Part shown: positions 8,303 to 19,253 of the stretch, piece after piece | Layout: each line of letters opens with the position of its first letter | Numbering within the stretch: position 1 is the stretch's first letter | DNA from: Mikania micrantha | Lineage: Eukaryota; Streptophyta; Magnoliopsida; Asterales; Asteraceae | DNA length: 64,000 bases | Direction of reading: 5' to 3' | Assembly (NCBI GenBank): GCA_009363875.1 | Contig: CM018690.1 | Coordinates: forward strand, 1,786,788-1,850,787 | Translations under genes and position numbers: made by a program | Notes under the pieces: generated by a model | Database searches by the model: none | Told to the model about the DNA's origin: nothing | The model's input: the letters and a program-made list of their open reading frames with translations, nothing else

Positions 8303-11300
8303 CTACACTTCACTACTTACAGCGGTTTCCAGTATTTGTAGAGTCCTGCTCCTAAATCCAGAAAGAACGCTGCGCAAAGATGTCAATTCAAAAACCCACC
8401 AGCCACCCAGAATTCCCAGTAGAGTGTACTTCTGGTCCCCTATTTCAATTTTAGCAATGCACAAGACTGTGTAATCGTCAACTTCAACTTTCTTCACGTA
8501 TAATGACTGCATAATGATCAGAGCATTAAAAAAATAGATGAGTGTCCTTAGCCTATATACAGGTGGCAAAATGCATGTGTTCAGGCGGAAAAATCAAAAT
8601 TGCTTAAGCAGACCCACATACACTATTTAAGATATAATGTATTGATTAAATTTGATTACAGAAATAACATACAGTAATCTTTGAAGTCTTTTTGATAAAG
8701 CAATATAAGAGGTTTTACGCATTTAAATACACCTTGGATGATTTTCCCTTTTGACCGGTGAGAGATATATCATAACGACATAACCCAAATGGGTTTATAT
8801 TGCCAACTCTAACTGATCTATCTTAAAAATTGTGTTATAGATACACTTGGTAGCTGGCATAAGATGATGCCCACAACAGTAACGTAGGTTCTGTATACAT
8901 GGGATGTTCATAGATTCTAACACAGCAAATGTTTTCAGTTACAGTCTATAAAATTTGTAGAAAACCATGTGCTGAAACACTGACCTTGAGTTTGTGTAAG
9001 ATGGGGTGTCGGGTCCTGTATTGTTGCTGCAACTGAAATGTTGATAGAAATTTCAAAACTTATAGCAAAATTACTTACATGACGTCTCAAGAACTGTTGA
9101 TTTAAAAGCAAAGAATGCATGAGCAGATTCAATGCTTATTAGTCATCAAAAATTAACTAATGTGTATCAATATCAAATTGGGTTTTGATGTTAACACAAC
9201 TTTATGGTCATGAAACTTATATTGGACTGTAAACTTACAAGCAGCCATTATAATTAAGCGTTGCAGGTGAAACCACGAGGAAAAATTGCCGTTCAAAAAA
9301 AAGGAAGCATTGCAGGTCAACTTACACAGTTAGCGACTGGTGGAGGCACCAATTTCAGCCCATTTTATCTATGCATGGGTCTATTTGGGTTACGGTTTAT
9401 CTCAAACGTGTCAAATAAAAGAATTAGCTAAAGGAGGAACTAGTCAAACAAAGTAAGTTGTGATTGTCCTGACCTGTTCAATGTATACATAAACTGAGAA
9501 AGGGCTGGGTTTTGTGCTGAGAAGAGTAAGTGTTACTTTAACCCCAAGAACAATTGGATAGTTCCAGTTCATCCACACAATAAAGAGTAGAGCAATAGGC
9601 ACCATCAGTTTCTTGGCAAAAATCATGAAATTGTGTGGATTGTCATCATTCTCTGATTCGCCCAACATGCTAATGCTATGAGCATGCGCTGAGCTGGCAA
9701 ATCCTTCATCATCAAGTATCATAGATTTAGAACTATAAACACAGAGGTGTCACAATGAGCAGGTCAGGTAATAGGCCAGAACTGGTAGGTTTTATATCTG
9801 GGTTGTGCTGACACAAAACACATTTTGCTCAATTTTATTGGTTATTGGTAAAAATAGAGTTCCAAATATAATTAGAAAGCACAACTTTAATTAACAATGG
9901 GTTGAATCTGCCACCTCTAGAAAGAAATCCATTCCAATTTACTAAAGTTAGAGAACTCAAAATGGGTAAATGAGTTGTTAACTAAGCATTAATCAGCTGC
10001 TTACCATCCATACAATGTGCAAATCGTGGCTGGAGCAAGAAAGATCCTAGTACAGCTGACACACCTAACAGCCTGCCCATGTTAGATTCATGTCCTGATT
10101 ATCCAATATATAGCAGCTCATTAGCATAGGTCAGCAGCAAAACTTAAAATTTGATTCATAAATATAAGATAAGCAGACAGATAATACAGTTTCACCACAC
10201 ATGTGAAATATAATTTTTCAACAAAATACATCAGCAACCCCTTCCAGCCTTCAAGATCACATGGCAGAGTAGAACTCGGTTTAAAAAGGCGCGCTTCACT
10301 GATCACTAGGCTCTCAGGAAAACGCCTCATGTACTTCAGGTCAAAGTTGACTAAAATTATGGTTTGCAAGAGGCTGATATCATGATATGTAACAACCAAA
10401 GGAATGAAAAAATTATGGAAGGTATGCTTGATAAAAGAGGTTAAATGGAAATCAGATGAGAGAGACACAACCTCTGGTTGTAAATAAACCTAATTTAGTC
10501 ATACAATAAGCAATGACTCACACACGTGATGTGCGCACCTAGCGCCTCATCTTTTGGGACCTAAACTCTTAGAGGGAAACGCTTCACTCTTTCTTAAATA
10601 AACGAGTAGAATCATCATTCTGGCAAAAAATATCTTGAAGAAAGAACACTAAACCTAAAGAAGTAACTAGAAAATGCGTTTTGATAATCCTAAAGCATCA
10701 ACTAGACAACTAGTACACCTTGCAAACAAATTAAAGTTGCTACACCCTTGCTTCTCTCAAACAACAGTAAGCTCCATCATCATGTTGCCATTTGCCAAAA
10801 AGGAAGGTTAGCAGAGTCATAAATATCACAAACACAAATATTGAGGACCTGCCTACTTTAAGAAAATCTAATCATTCATAGGTGCCCTGTGCTCATGTGT
10901 TCTAAGAAACATGTTATGTTTCACAACTAAATAGTACTAATTACTGCAAAATCAGTGATCACTCACCAAATAGTATTCATACAGATAAAATTCAGTAGTG
11001 CGGTAGAAATTACAGAACATACAATGCGAAATTCAATGTCTGCATATACTAAAAGTCCTTTTGTGTCATTGTCAAATATTTTTTTAACTTATACACTTTT
11101 TCGTGCAGCAGTTAATAAGTTATTTTTAAATGGAATCCCAAACATGCTAAGGTTAAACCTTACAACTCAGAACCTCCGTGAACGATGCATCACCGTCCAA
11201 CCAACCTCAATTCAATGTGTTACAAATCAATGAGCCAAAAACTGACCTGAAGTATCAGATTTCGTCATATGAAGGTAACTCTGACCGTGTAATTTCCAAT

Positions 11301-11576
11301 TAATGATCAAGGGACGAGTGCATCGTCCAGATGGTGGGTCAAAAATCCTTATCAAACTCTTTAACGGTTCAAATGTTACTGATACTACAACAAATACGAA
11401 AACAGCATCTGATTCAATGAAGTTCATAAACAAGCTTCAAATTTAAGGTTTAATAACATGCTACAAGTGTTAGCGCTTTACTTACAAGAAAACTTTGGAG
11501 TTTGAATAATCGAGGTGAGAGATGTTGTCGTGCCTCTAACCCTAATTAGCCGGAAAAATCCTCTTGCGTGCGCCAT
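8303..11576 (-). CDS. unrecognised plant membrane-protein gene, 7 exons
   Basis: Probable host gene, reconstructed from splice sites. Proposed minus-strand exons are 11576-11486, 11384-11247, 10350-10196, 10072-10005, 9732-9474, 9032-8985 and 8506-8303. All introns are GT-AG, the phases agree at every junction, and the sum is 963 nt (320 residues plus TAG). Donors at exons 1 (GTAAGT) and 4 (GTAAGC) are strong, and exon 3's donor (GTGAAA) is the weakest choice. Residues 1-30 are Arg/Ser/Thr-rich without acidic residues, possibly an organelle presequence. A hydrophobic span LMVPIALLFIVWMNW lies near residues 193-207. The C-terminal region STKPSPFSVYVYIEQ, HPILHKLKSLYVKKVEVDDY and GILGGWWVF looks like conserved, soluble or membrane-associated sequence. 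I cannot name the family. The extent of exons 3-4 and the possibility of further exons in the 896-nt second intron are the main doubts. Confidence 0.6.
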
Positions 11577-11890
11577 TTTTCGTTTCTAAAGCCGAGCTAA
11601 CAAACTACTGTCATTCGATGTATCATGATTTCATAGCCGGTCAACTCAAAGGCTTGTTTGGGATTTATGACTTATTTGACTTATTAGATTTTTAAAAAGG
11701 GAAAATTCTCGTATTAACCATGGTGAGGATATTTCTTTCCAAAATGTCCATATGTCCACTTCCTCTACAGGGGCGCCGCCCGTAGATATACGAGGGCCGC
11801 CCGTAGATATACGAGGGCCGCCCATGTTTTCGCCTACTCATGTCTCTCCACGTGGCCATTATGGGCGCCAACGCTCTTAAAAAATAGAAG
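11577..11890. other. upstream region of host gene up to transposon
   Basis: This is the presumed promoter and 5' untranslated region of the minus-strand gene, about 310 bp, abutting the GC-rich transposon end. GGGCCGCCC-like words at about 11770-11830 resemble the inverted-repeat motif of that transposon, so its real left end may lie further left, near 11690, than the point where the two repeats stop matching. No clear TATA box is visible. Confidence 0.4.
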
Positions 11891-12232
11891 CCACCCATAA
11901 ACTTTTAACCACGGTCACGGGCGCCGGGCCCATTCTGACACGCGTGTCACGGGCGTCCCGCCCGTAAGCAATTTTTTAAAAATTTTTCATGGACGTCGTG
12001 TACCTCTTGTCCTATATCGACTCTACAGGCGCCCGAACCTAGTTCATGGGCGTCCCTAACCTGACTAGAGGCGTCCCGCCTCCATTCCTTTGTCTATGGG
12101 CGTGCCGCCCGTATATTCAAATTTTCGTGGGCGTGACGCCTGTAAACCGAACATTTTTCCCCTCCATGGGCGTGCCGCCTATATTGTTTTTTGTGTATGG
12201 GAGTGGCGCCCATACACACTTTCCCGCCCATA
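11891..12232 (+). repeat. left inverted repeat of Ulp1 transposon
   Basis: Starting CCACCCATAAAC, this matches the reverse complement of 29880-30307 closely at its outer two thirds and more loosely towards the inside. It carries a regular series of near-palindromes with core GGCGTnnCGCC at 11951, 12068, 12098, 12129 and 12168, and a variant at about 12199. Confidence 0.75.
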
Positions 12233-12425
12233 CTATTTGATCTTTTCAAGTTTAGATTACTCTCAAATAACACCATTCGAATTATTTTCATCTGCCTCAT
12301 CAGAGGGATCTGACATTTTGCTTTAATTTGGTAAATGTATATAATTTTAATTTTAGATAAAAACATTTGAGAAATACGTGGTATTTTATTTAAAATAAAT
12401 AATTTTAAAATTAATTTATTTAACA
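12233..12425. other. AT-rich transposon interior
   Basis: AT-rich sequence lies between the inverted repeat and the Helitron insertion, with no coding signal seen. Confidence 0.4.
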
Positions 12426-12638
12426 TCTACCTACTTTAATAGAGGAGTATTTTTAAAAGACACGTGGCGTGTCTTGGTTAAATCTGAAAATGTTTTTTCC
12501 ACATCTCTCTTACTAAATAATATTAATTTTTAGTAATTAGATTATATAATTAAATATTTAAAAATATAATTTTTCTTATTCCATTAATTGCTAATTTTTT
12601 ATTATTCAACACGTGTAATACACGGGTTTTTTGGCTAG
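12426..12638 (+). mobile_element. non-autonomous Helitron, 213 bp
   Basis: The element begins TCTACCTACTTTAATAGAGG, a typical plant Helitron 5' start, preceded by A. It ends CTAG followed by T, with a short hairpin (CGTGT-AAT-ACACG) about 10 bases before the end. Insertion between A and T without duplication matches Helitron rules. It codes for nothing; a palindrome GACACGTGGCGTGTC lies near its 5' end. Confidence 0.7.
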
Positions 12639-12922
12639 TGTGTAATATACACGTTTTTAACATAATTATATGTATAAAGTAATATTATACACTAAATTGT
12701 TGAGAACTCAAAAACTTCACCATTATTTTTATACGGTAATTTAAGCCCTCTATTTTAAATAGTGAAAAATCTTAACAACATAGTATCTTTAGAAAACATT
12801 TCATCATAAAAATACTAGAAACGTGAATTTGACAAGAAGATAAAAAAATTACATATTAATTAAATAAATTACAAATTAAATTCTACTTAGAGTATTCTCT
12901 AAATTTATGCTCATACATTAAT
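12639..12922. other. AT-rich sequence, 3' flank of the Ulp1 gene
   Basis: No gene is seen. It is probably the 3' untranslated and terminator region of the minus-strand Ulp1 gene. Confidence 0.4.
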
Positions 12923-15660
12923 TTACAATAATTCCAACGAAAGTCTTTTGTCGCTTTTTCGGTGTCTTTCGTCTGGAATGTATACGTTCTCATTATTTAT
13001 CAATCTCTCTAAAAATATACAAACCCAAACACCGCAATCTCCAAATAATCCCTTCTGATGTGGAACCGCATTCGGACACTCACGAATGAAAGGAGTATGC
13101 CTAAACGCAGGTCCCATATCATAATTATTATACGCCAACCAGGTGGGAAACATAGTGTCCAAAAATCCCAAAATTTTGTTTCTAGCGTCCTCGCAAATTT
13201 TCGGAAAGCTACATAACAAAAAAAAATTAGTACAAATTTTTAATTAATTAAATGAAAACATAATAAAAAATTAATTTTACCTATAATAAACAGTTATTGT
13301 CCATTTTGAAAAATCTATTACCGCGAGACACCAATGTTGGTTTGTCACGTCAACCGGTATATAATACTGCATAATAAAAATAGTAGTTATCATAATGCAT
13401 TGTGTTTTGTGGTAGCAACTACAGATTAGTTAGTATGTCACTTACGATATCAACATTTTCTATAGAAGGAAACGGCCACATTTGACCGGTTGCAAGATCG
13501 TGGAACCATGTTTTAAACATTTGAACGGAAGACACGAAAAAAGAGGGTAAGATGGTCCAGTCCGCATCTGTCTCTCTTTCTAAAATTAATTTATTTATCC
13601 AACAACCCATATGCTGTGAAAAAAAAATAATTAGTAAACAATAACAATATTTCGATAATGAAATATATAATACAAAAAATAGACTTACCGGTGTCTCAAA
13701 CCAACCACTGTTAGCTGCCTGCCAAAACTCACAACCTAGAGCGACATTGGGATTAAACTTTGTGTATATCCAAAAATTTGTGTTGTTTGACAACTCATTC
13801 AACAATTGTTCAGTAAATCCAACGGTTTCCACTTCTTTGTCTTGAGGAGTTGTCTCAAACCCTTGATACGGTGTTGTAAGCAGTTTCGATTTTTTCTTTA
13901 TTCTTCTTCCTCGTCCCTTTATTGAGGTAAACTGCAAATTTATAGTGTATACGTTTAAATGTTTTTTTATAAATATATACATCTACATATACATATACGT
14001 ATATATATAATTTCTGAAAGTCACTTTGTCTTTGCAAGTGCCGATCATTTGGGATGATGGAGTTGCAAATTTGGGATCATCAGAAATTTTTATCGCATCA
14101 TCTTCATCTTCTTCAAGTTGTTCTTTGCTTCCGTATCCAGAAGCATATTCATGCGTTAAATATAAAGGTTACATAAAAAATTCAAATTAAAAATTAATTA
14201 AAATTTATTTGTATTAAACAAATTTTACATCCATCCTTGAAATAAAGGGGTTGATTTTTTCATCCAAATATCCCTAAATGAAAAACAAACATATTAAAAA
14301 AAATTATAAATTAACTTTAAAGTATTCAAAATTAAAAAAATATATATATAATAAATTGAAATTACTACCTGATAAAATTGATGTTGTGTTTCCTGATACT
14401 TAAACACTAAATCAAGCTTCTCCATAACTGAATTAATATTAGAGTTGCTCGATTCTGGATTTGTTCCTCCGAACGAAATATTATTTACATCATCATTATT
14501 AAAATTGACAAATATGTTGTCAAAAAAACCGTTGTCATCCGGCCTGTAAACGTCTTCAAAATCAATGTTTTGTTGATTCAATCCAATTCTGGACTTAAAC
14601 ATATGATTAATGTAGTTGAAGCTTTCTTGAAGCCATCTTGAAGCCATTTCTGACTCCACTCTACAGCTGTTGGCATAAGATTTCTTGGCAAAAATTCCAT
14701 CAGTATTATTTAAATACTATGTTAAAAAACTTTAAATATTTACGAATAAATTCATATAATAACAAACAAAATAACAAACCTGTGTTGATTGGTTTAAAAT
14801 CTTTGCAACCATGGAGAATTTATTTTTTTTGGATTTATTGCCATCCAATCCCCCTAGGTTTGGTCTCTTTATACGTACATACCTTTCTTAGATACGGAAA
14901 GCATTCGTATATCCAAATATGTTAAATGAATTAAAATTAACATCATACTTTACTAATCTTTTTTATCTTTTAACAAACTAAGTAAAAAAAAGAATTATAC
15001 CTTAAACACCCAAATAAAGCCGGTCAAAGAATATTGGAGCCTCTTTCCTGGTATTATTTTTTTCTTCATCAAAACATTTAAAAGGCTAGGATATGTCCTA
15101 TCCCACATATATGAACCCCAGTTATAATCGTTCCATGCATTAAAGTCGTCAATCAACATTTGGTGTTCTTTTTCAACTCTTTTATATGCTTCAACTCCCA
15201 TAAACAGAGAGTATGGTAACAACAACATCGAACGACGTGCAACATCCGTGTCATCAAAAAAGTTTTCTTTTTCTTCTAAAAGTGTTTTTAAATCGTCTAC
15301 AGAAAACGGAATCACAATATTATCAGGTAGTACACGGTTGATAAATCCACAACCGCCTTTATTTTTATTTGTGTTGTAACCAAATTTGAATCCGATGATT
15401 ACACAAAACTCTCGAGGCCCAAAACTAACGGCGCGGTTTATTTATTGAATATGTAGTTTATACCGTCGAACTCGGGCTCGAGGTTTATGTCCTGTTGAAG
15501 TTGTAAAATAGAATGAATTAGGTGTCCATCTGGTTGAGTGCTTTGCAGATCTAACCAGCATCCGAAACATTGTTGATTCCAGATATTTTTTCTGTTATCG
15601 TTTCTTTCAATAACAGTTTTCACGAGTTCAACATTTCTCCATGATATACTAGTTTTACAT
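12923..15660 (-). pseudogene. DUF1985-Ulp1 cysteine protease gene of transposon
   Basis: A multi-exon minus-strand gene. The N-terminal DUF1985-like module lies at 15620-14780 (FGCWLDLQ, then FGPREFCVIIGFKFGYN, then IPFSVDDLKTLL). An acidic then basic linker follows (about 14150-13880). The C-terminal Ulp1 (C48) protease is in exons 13931-13689, 13613-13446, 13366-13281 and 13208-12923. These four exons join in phase with GT-AG introns. Protease motifs are NQHWCLAVIDF with the catalytic His and GDCGVWVC with the catalytic Cys. The Asp normally 17 residues after the His is Tyr here (VYYS), so catalysis is doubtful. A frameshift with stop near 15440 breaks the DUF1985 part. Ulp1 enzymes remove SUMO; what transposon copies do is unclear. 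The 5' end lies beyond the solo LTR, or is lost. Confidence 0.75.
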
Positions 15661-15920
15661 TGCGCCTACATAATACAAATTTGAGATTAGTAATGCTATG
15701 TGAGTAGGGACTGATTATCTACTTTTAATAATTCAACCACTGAATTTATTTGAAGATAAATCTAAAAGTAGAATTTTGTCATAATATTATTAGAATTTTA
15801 TGTGTAGATAAATCTATGTATTCTCTCTTCATTATATACACAATATTATTACTACATACACAATAACTACATGCACAATATAAGATTTGTAATAAAACAT
15901 ATATAAATAAACATCCACTT
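15661..15920. other. AT-rich transposon interior before solo LTR
   Basis: No coding signal is recognised. It ends in CACTT (15916-15920), the left target duplication of the solo LTR. Confidence 0.5.
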
Positions 15921-17303
15921 TGTGACAATCCGGCAATTTCGGGTTAACACCGTTAACCCAAGACTAACCAAAATAATACGAAACCAAACAAAAACAAACT
16001 ACAAGGGTTGGAATAGAACAAGCAAGTGTATAAACACTTGAATTGTAAAGATTTAACATGTAATTAAAGGAAAATACACAATTTTGACTTTTAAGAGTCA
16101 AAATTCGTTTAAAAATCAAAATAAAATTCGAATTAGCATTAAAATCCAGTAATTAAACGAATTAAAGCTTCAATTAACTTGCAATGATGATGATAATCGG
16201 TTATCAGGAGTTAATTAACCCATAATTGTCGAATTAAGTGGATTAAATCGTTAATAATGTCGAAACCGTAACCTAAGCATATCAAATGTGTAAAATCCGA
16301 TCATAATTCACGAAATCGAATCTTCAGAACCTCTATTAGGAACTTTCAGAACATATTCCATATCACAATTCGAAGCAACAAGTTCTGGATTGAAGAACAC
16401 GATCGAGACTTGGCCGAAACTCAACCTAGAAGGCGAGATACATCAATTAGGCACCAAATCAAGTAAGTGTTCATTCCTAAACACTCTAAATAAGCCGACT
16501 AAGAATAACCCTATGATAATTCGTGGTTCTAGTATCGAATTGATTGAGTTCTATTACTAGGGTTCATCGTTAGAAACGATTTGGGAGTTTCTAACTAAAT
16601 AAACTTGAAAATCAAATTAAATGGCATTAGTAGTTTCAGACTATCCCGATTTAGAATAAACCCATGTTAATTTCGGGTTTTAACATCGAATCGTAGGAAC
16701 TTTGATTGCATCATATAATAACGAATCGAAGGTTTTCAAGTTTCTAAGGTTCATGGGGGAAACGGTTTGGGGTTTTAGATTCAAACGAGCACAAAAATTC
16801 AATTAATCATTACAGATGGGTTCGGAAATTGCTATTAAATGAAAATCATATGAAATTGTGAACTCACATTAACGAATTGAACGACTTTGAGTTGGGGTTT
16901 GAGAACTTGAGTTCGAAACTGCTCATGCCCCATTAATCAGGTTATGGTGAATGATGGTTCGAATTAAGACCATCTACAGAGTCGGTTGAATCCCATAAAC
17001 AAAACCCCTAAGGTTTTGGGTTCAATCGGGTTCGAATCGGGGACTGTCACACCCCCACCTCTCGTCACCTCCTGTCTGGTCTGACGTCACCGAACCGGTT
17101 GCGGAAGCATAGTGGTGATGTCTACGAGATGAGGTGTGACTTACTTGAACCGATATCATAAGCACACAGATTAACTTAAAGAAAACTTATTACAAGGGTG
17201 TCGCAATCACAATTACATTACAGCTATATTTATTTAATTACAATATTAATTATACAAGTGCAAATATCCCGAACGTGCATCCTCACCGGCTATTACTGTT
17301 TAC

Positions 17304-17839
17304 CTGCAAAAAGGTTTGAGTTTGAAACGTCAGCACAAAGCTGGTGAGTTCGACAGTTCAATTTAAAACAATATGATATGATACGCATGTTCTCAAAAGT
17401 TCAGTTCCGGATAACCATGGGACCTGTATCTAGTTCCTTTCGGACGTCTAGTTCAGTTCTCAAGATATTACCCGTCGGTACATATCTTAGTGCCTCATTA
17501 TCTTAATGTCTATCATACCATTAAGAAGTTCAGGAAACAGATAACAAACATTCACACAAGGGGAGATGCAATCCTCCCAGCGAATGGGGTGTCAACCAAT
17601 AGTACTATCAATGTTTTCTGTTCGGCCACACATGGGTTCACTAGATACAGTTCAAGAATGAGGACTTTTAGTTCCATGATAGAGTTCAGTTCTACAGGAA
17701 AAATCCCATGAAATCCCACAAAAGTCAAATGAAATCACACAGATATCATTGATGCATATCATATAGTTCTCAAAAGTTTAGCAGTTCTACCCCGATGTTT
17801 ATAAAAGAGTAAAAAGGAAAGGGGTTGTACGAAACTCAC
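17304..17839 (-). other. intron-like segment in LTR A (left copy)
   Basis: On the minus strand, donor ATCAG|GTGAGTTTC at 17839 is followed by ACCCCTTTCC. Acceptor CCTTTTTGCAG|G ends at 17304. The plus-strand sequence GGTGAGTTC at 17343-17351, some 40 nt before the acceptor, means the RNA there is complementary to the donor. Equivalent segments exist in LTRs B, C and D. Confidence 0.55.
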
Positions 17840-18852
17840 CTGATAATTCAGTAGTAGCAGAATATCACACCAATCGATGATAATATGATGATTCTGCATT
17901 TAGTTAATGTTTAAAGAGTTATTAATGTTCCAACTCGCTGATTAAATCTCTCTGAACGTACAATGTCAAGGACCTTGCTTGGAAAGTCATCAAATTGATG
18001 CTTAGTATTTAATTACATATTTTAATGTAATATCATACAATGTATGATAATGTAGGAACCTATACTGACTCAGGTTCCTAATACTAAGTTGATGACTCCC
18101 TCGATTAATCAGTATAATCTCAGACTAACCAAATAGCTAACGTTGTTGATTGTAATTGCTAAAATAGTCTCTAGACAGTTTAATGGCTTAGAAATGATTA
18201 ATCCTTGTTATTGACTACCCAAATATCATGGAATATCACAATGTAGTATTAGAATAGGTTTAATAACCATGTTTAACATACTAATCTGACTGTTATCAGA
18301 AACATTAGATAATCGTTCTAATGAGTATGTTAATAATTGTGATTAGTTTAAAACACCCAACTTTCACGTTGCATGTTAAAGATTAATCAAACTAATCACA
18401 TACATAGTCACAACCAAATGGTTTAAACCATTATAACCATTGTTATGATTCCATGCAAACCGGGCATTACCACGGCTCAAAACAAGGATTTACCCGTTAA
18501 CAGTTCGAGTTTATCATCCAAACTCAATCCTAGCCATCATCTAAGCAATAATCAACAACCCTAACTATATCATTACGTTCAAAACTAAGATTTAATCATT
18601 CATAATCAAACTAGAAGGTTTAAAATGAACCATTACCTATTCTGGCGGTTTCCAACGGATAAAATGATGATCAGAACTTGTTTTAACGTCTCTGGATGCA
18701 ATCTAAACGTCGAGAGGCCTTCAAATATGAGATTTGAGAGGTTGAAAGATGAAATTTTCGTGGGTGGTGTTGCTGCCGTCGAGATGAAGGTTGAAATGGG
18801 GATAAGAATGAAAAAGTTGATTTTTATGCAAGTGGCTCGACAAACTGACCCC

Positions 18853-18981
18853 AGGCGTATCGCCTGACGCCCTACACCCAACCTAGGCGTACCGCGCGCG
18901 TCAACCCCGGCCTTCCAGAAGCTTTTGGACCCGCGCGTATCGCCTGGACTTGTCCCTCGACCTGAGGCGTACCGCCTCAGG
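18853..18981. repeat. GGCGTAYCGCC near-palindrome cluster, LTR A
   Basis: Near-palindromes AGGCGTATCGCCT (18853), a decayed AGGCGTACCGCG (18885), CGCGTATCGCCTGG (18933) and a copy at 18961-18981 with nine-base arms (CCTGAGGCG / CGCCTCAGG) around TAC. The cluster repeats in the right LTR near 27883-28011. Confidence 0.8.
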
Positions 18982-19190
18982 GCTATTTCTTCCGTTTTTC
19001 GACGGAAACTTCGTTTCGCGATTCCGGACAATCCGTAACTCCGTTTCGCGCACCGTTTTCGCCCACGTTCATCGTTTTTCGCATACTATCATCCCATATT
19101 AGTTTCGGCTGCCAATTCAGTGTGGATTTTAAACACGATCAAATGTGTTCAGTTCGCTGCTGATGTAATTCTTCGTACGCGTTTATCACA

Positions 19191-19202
19191 GTCTCCTCCT
19201 GT
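19191..19202 (-). other. polypurine tract of element A
   Basis: The minus strand reads AACAGGAGGAGAC directly before the 3' LTR start TGTGATAAACG. This is the expected primer for plus-strand DNA synthesis. Confidence 0.6.
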
Positions 19203-19253
19203 TAGAGAAATTTCGTCCCGAAATTTAGGGAAGACTTACTGGATAACAATTGA

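Larger units (their letters stand above)
17045..19190 (-). repeat. 3' LTR of element A
   Basis: 2146 bp, starting TGTCACACCCCC and ending GTTTATCACA on the plus strand. Near-identical to 26076-28220. A run of GGCGTAYCGCC near-palindromes lies at 18853-18981. A TATAAA on the minus strand near 17806 is a possible but unproven promoter. Confidence 0.95.

Noticed and set aside
9079..9093. A 15-nt micro-exon (five codons) in the host gene, with CAG before and GTAAGT after
   Set aside because: It would leave an intron of only 46 nt to the next exon, shorter than plant introns normally are. Skipping it keeps the phase and gives a smoother protein join.
11692..12426. Small frames on both strands across the left transposon repeat
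   Set aside because: They consist of translated palindrome repeats (GVPP/GRRP-like) and differ between the two inverted copies.
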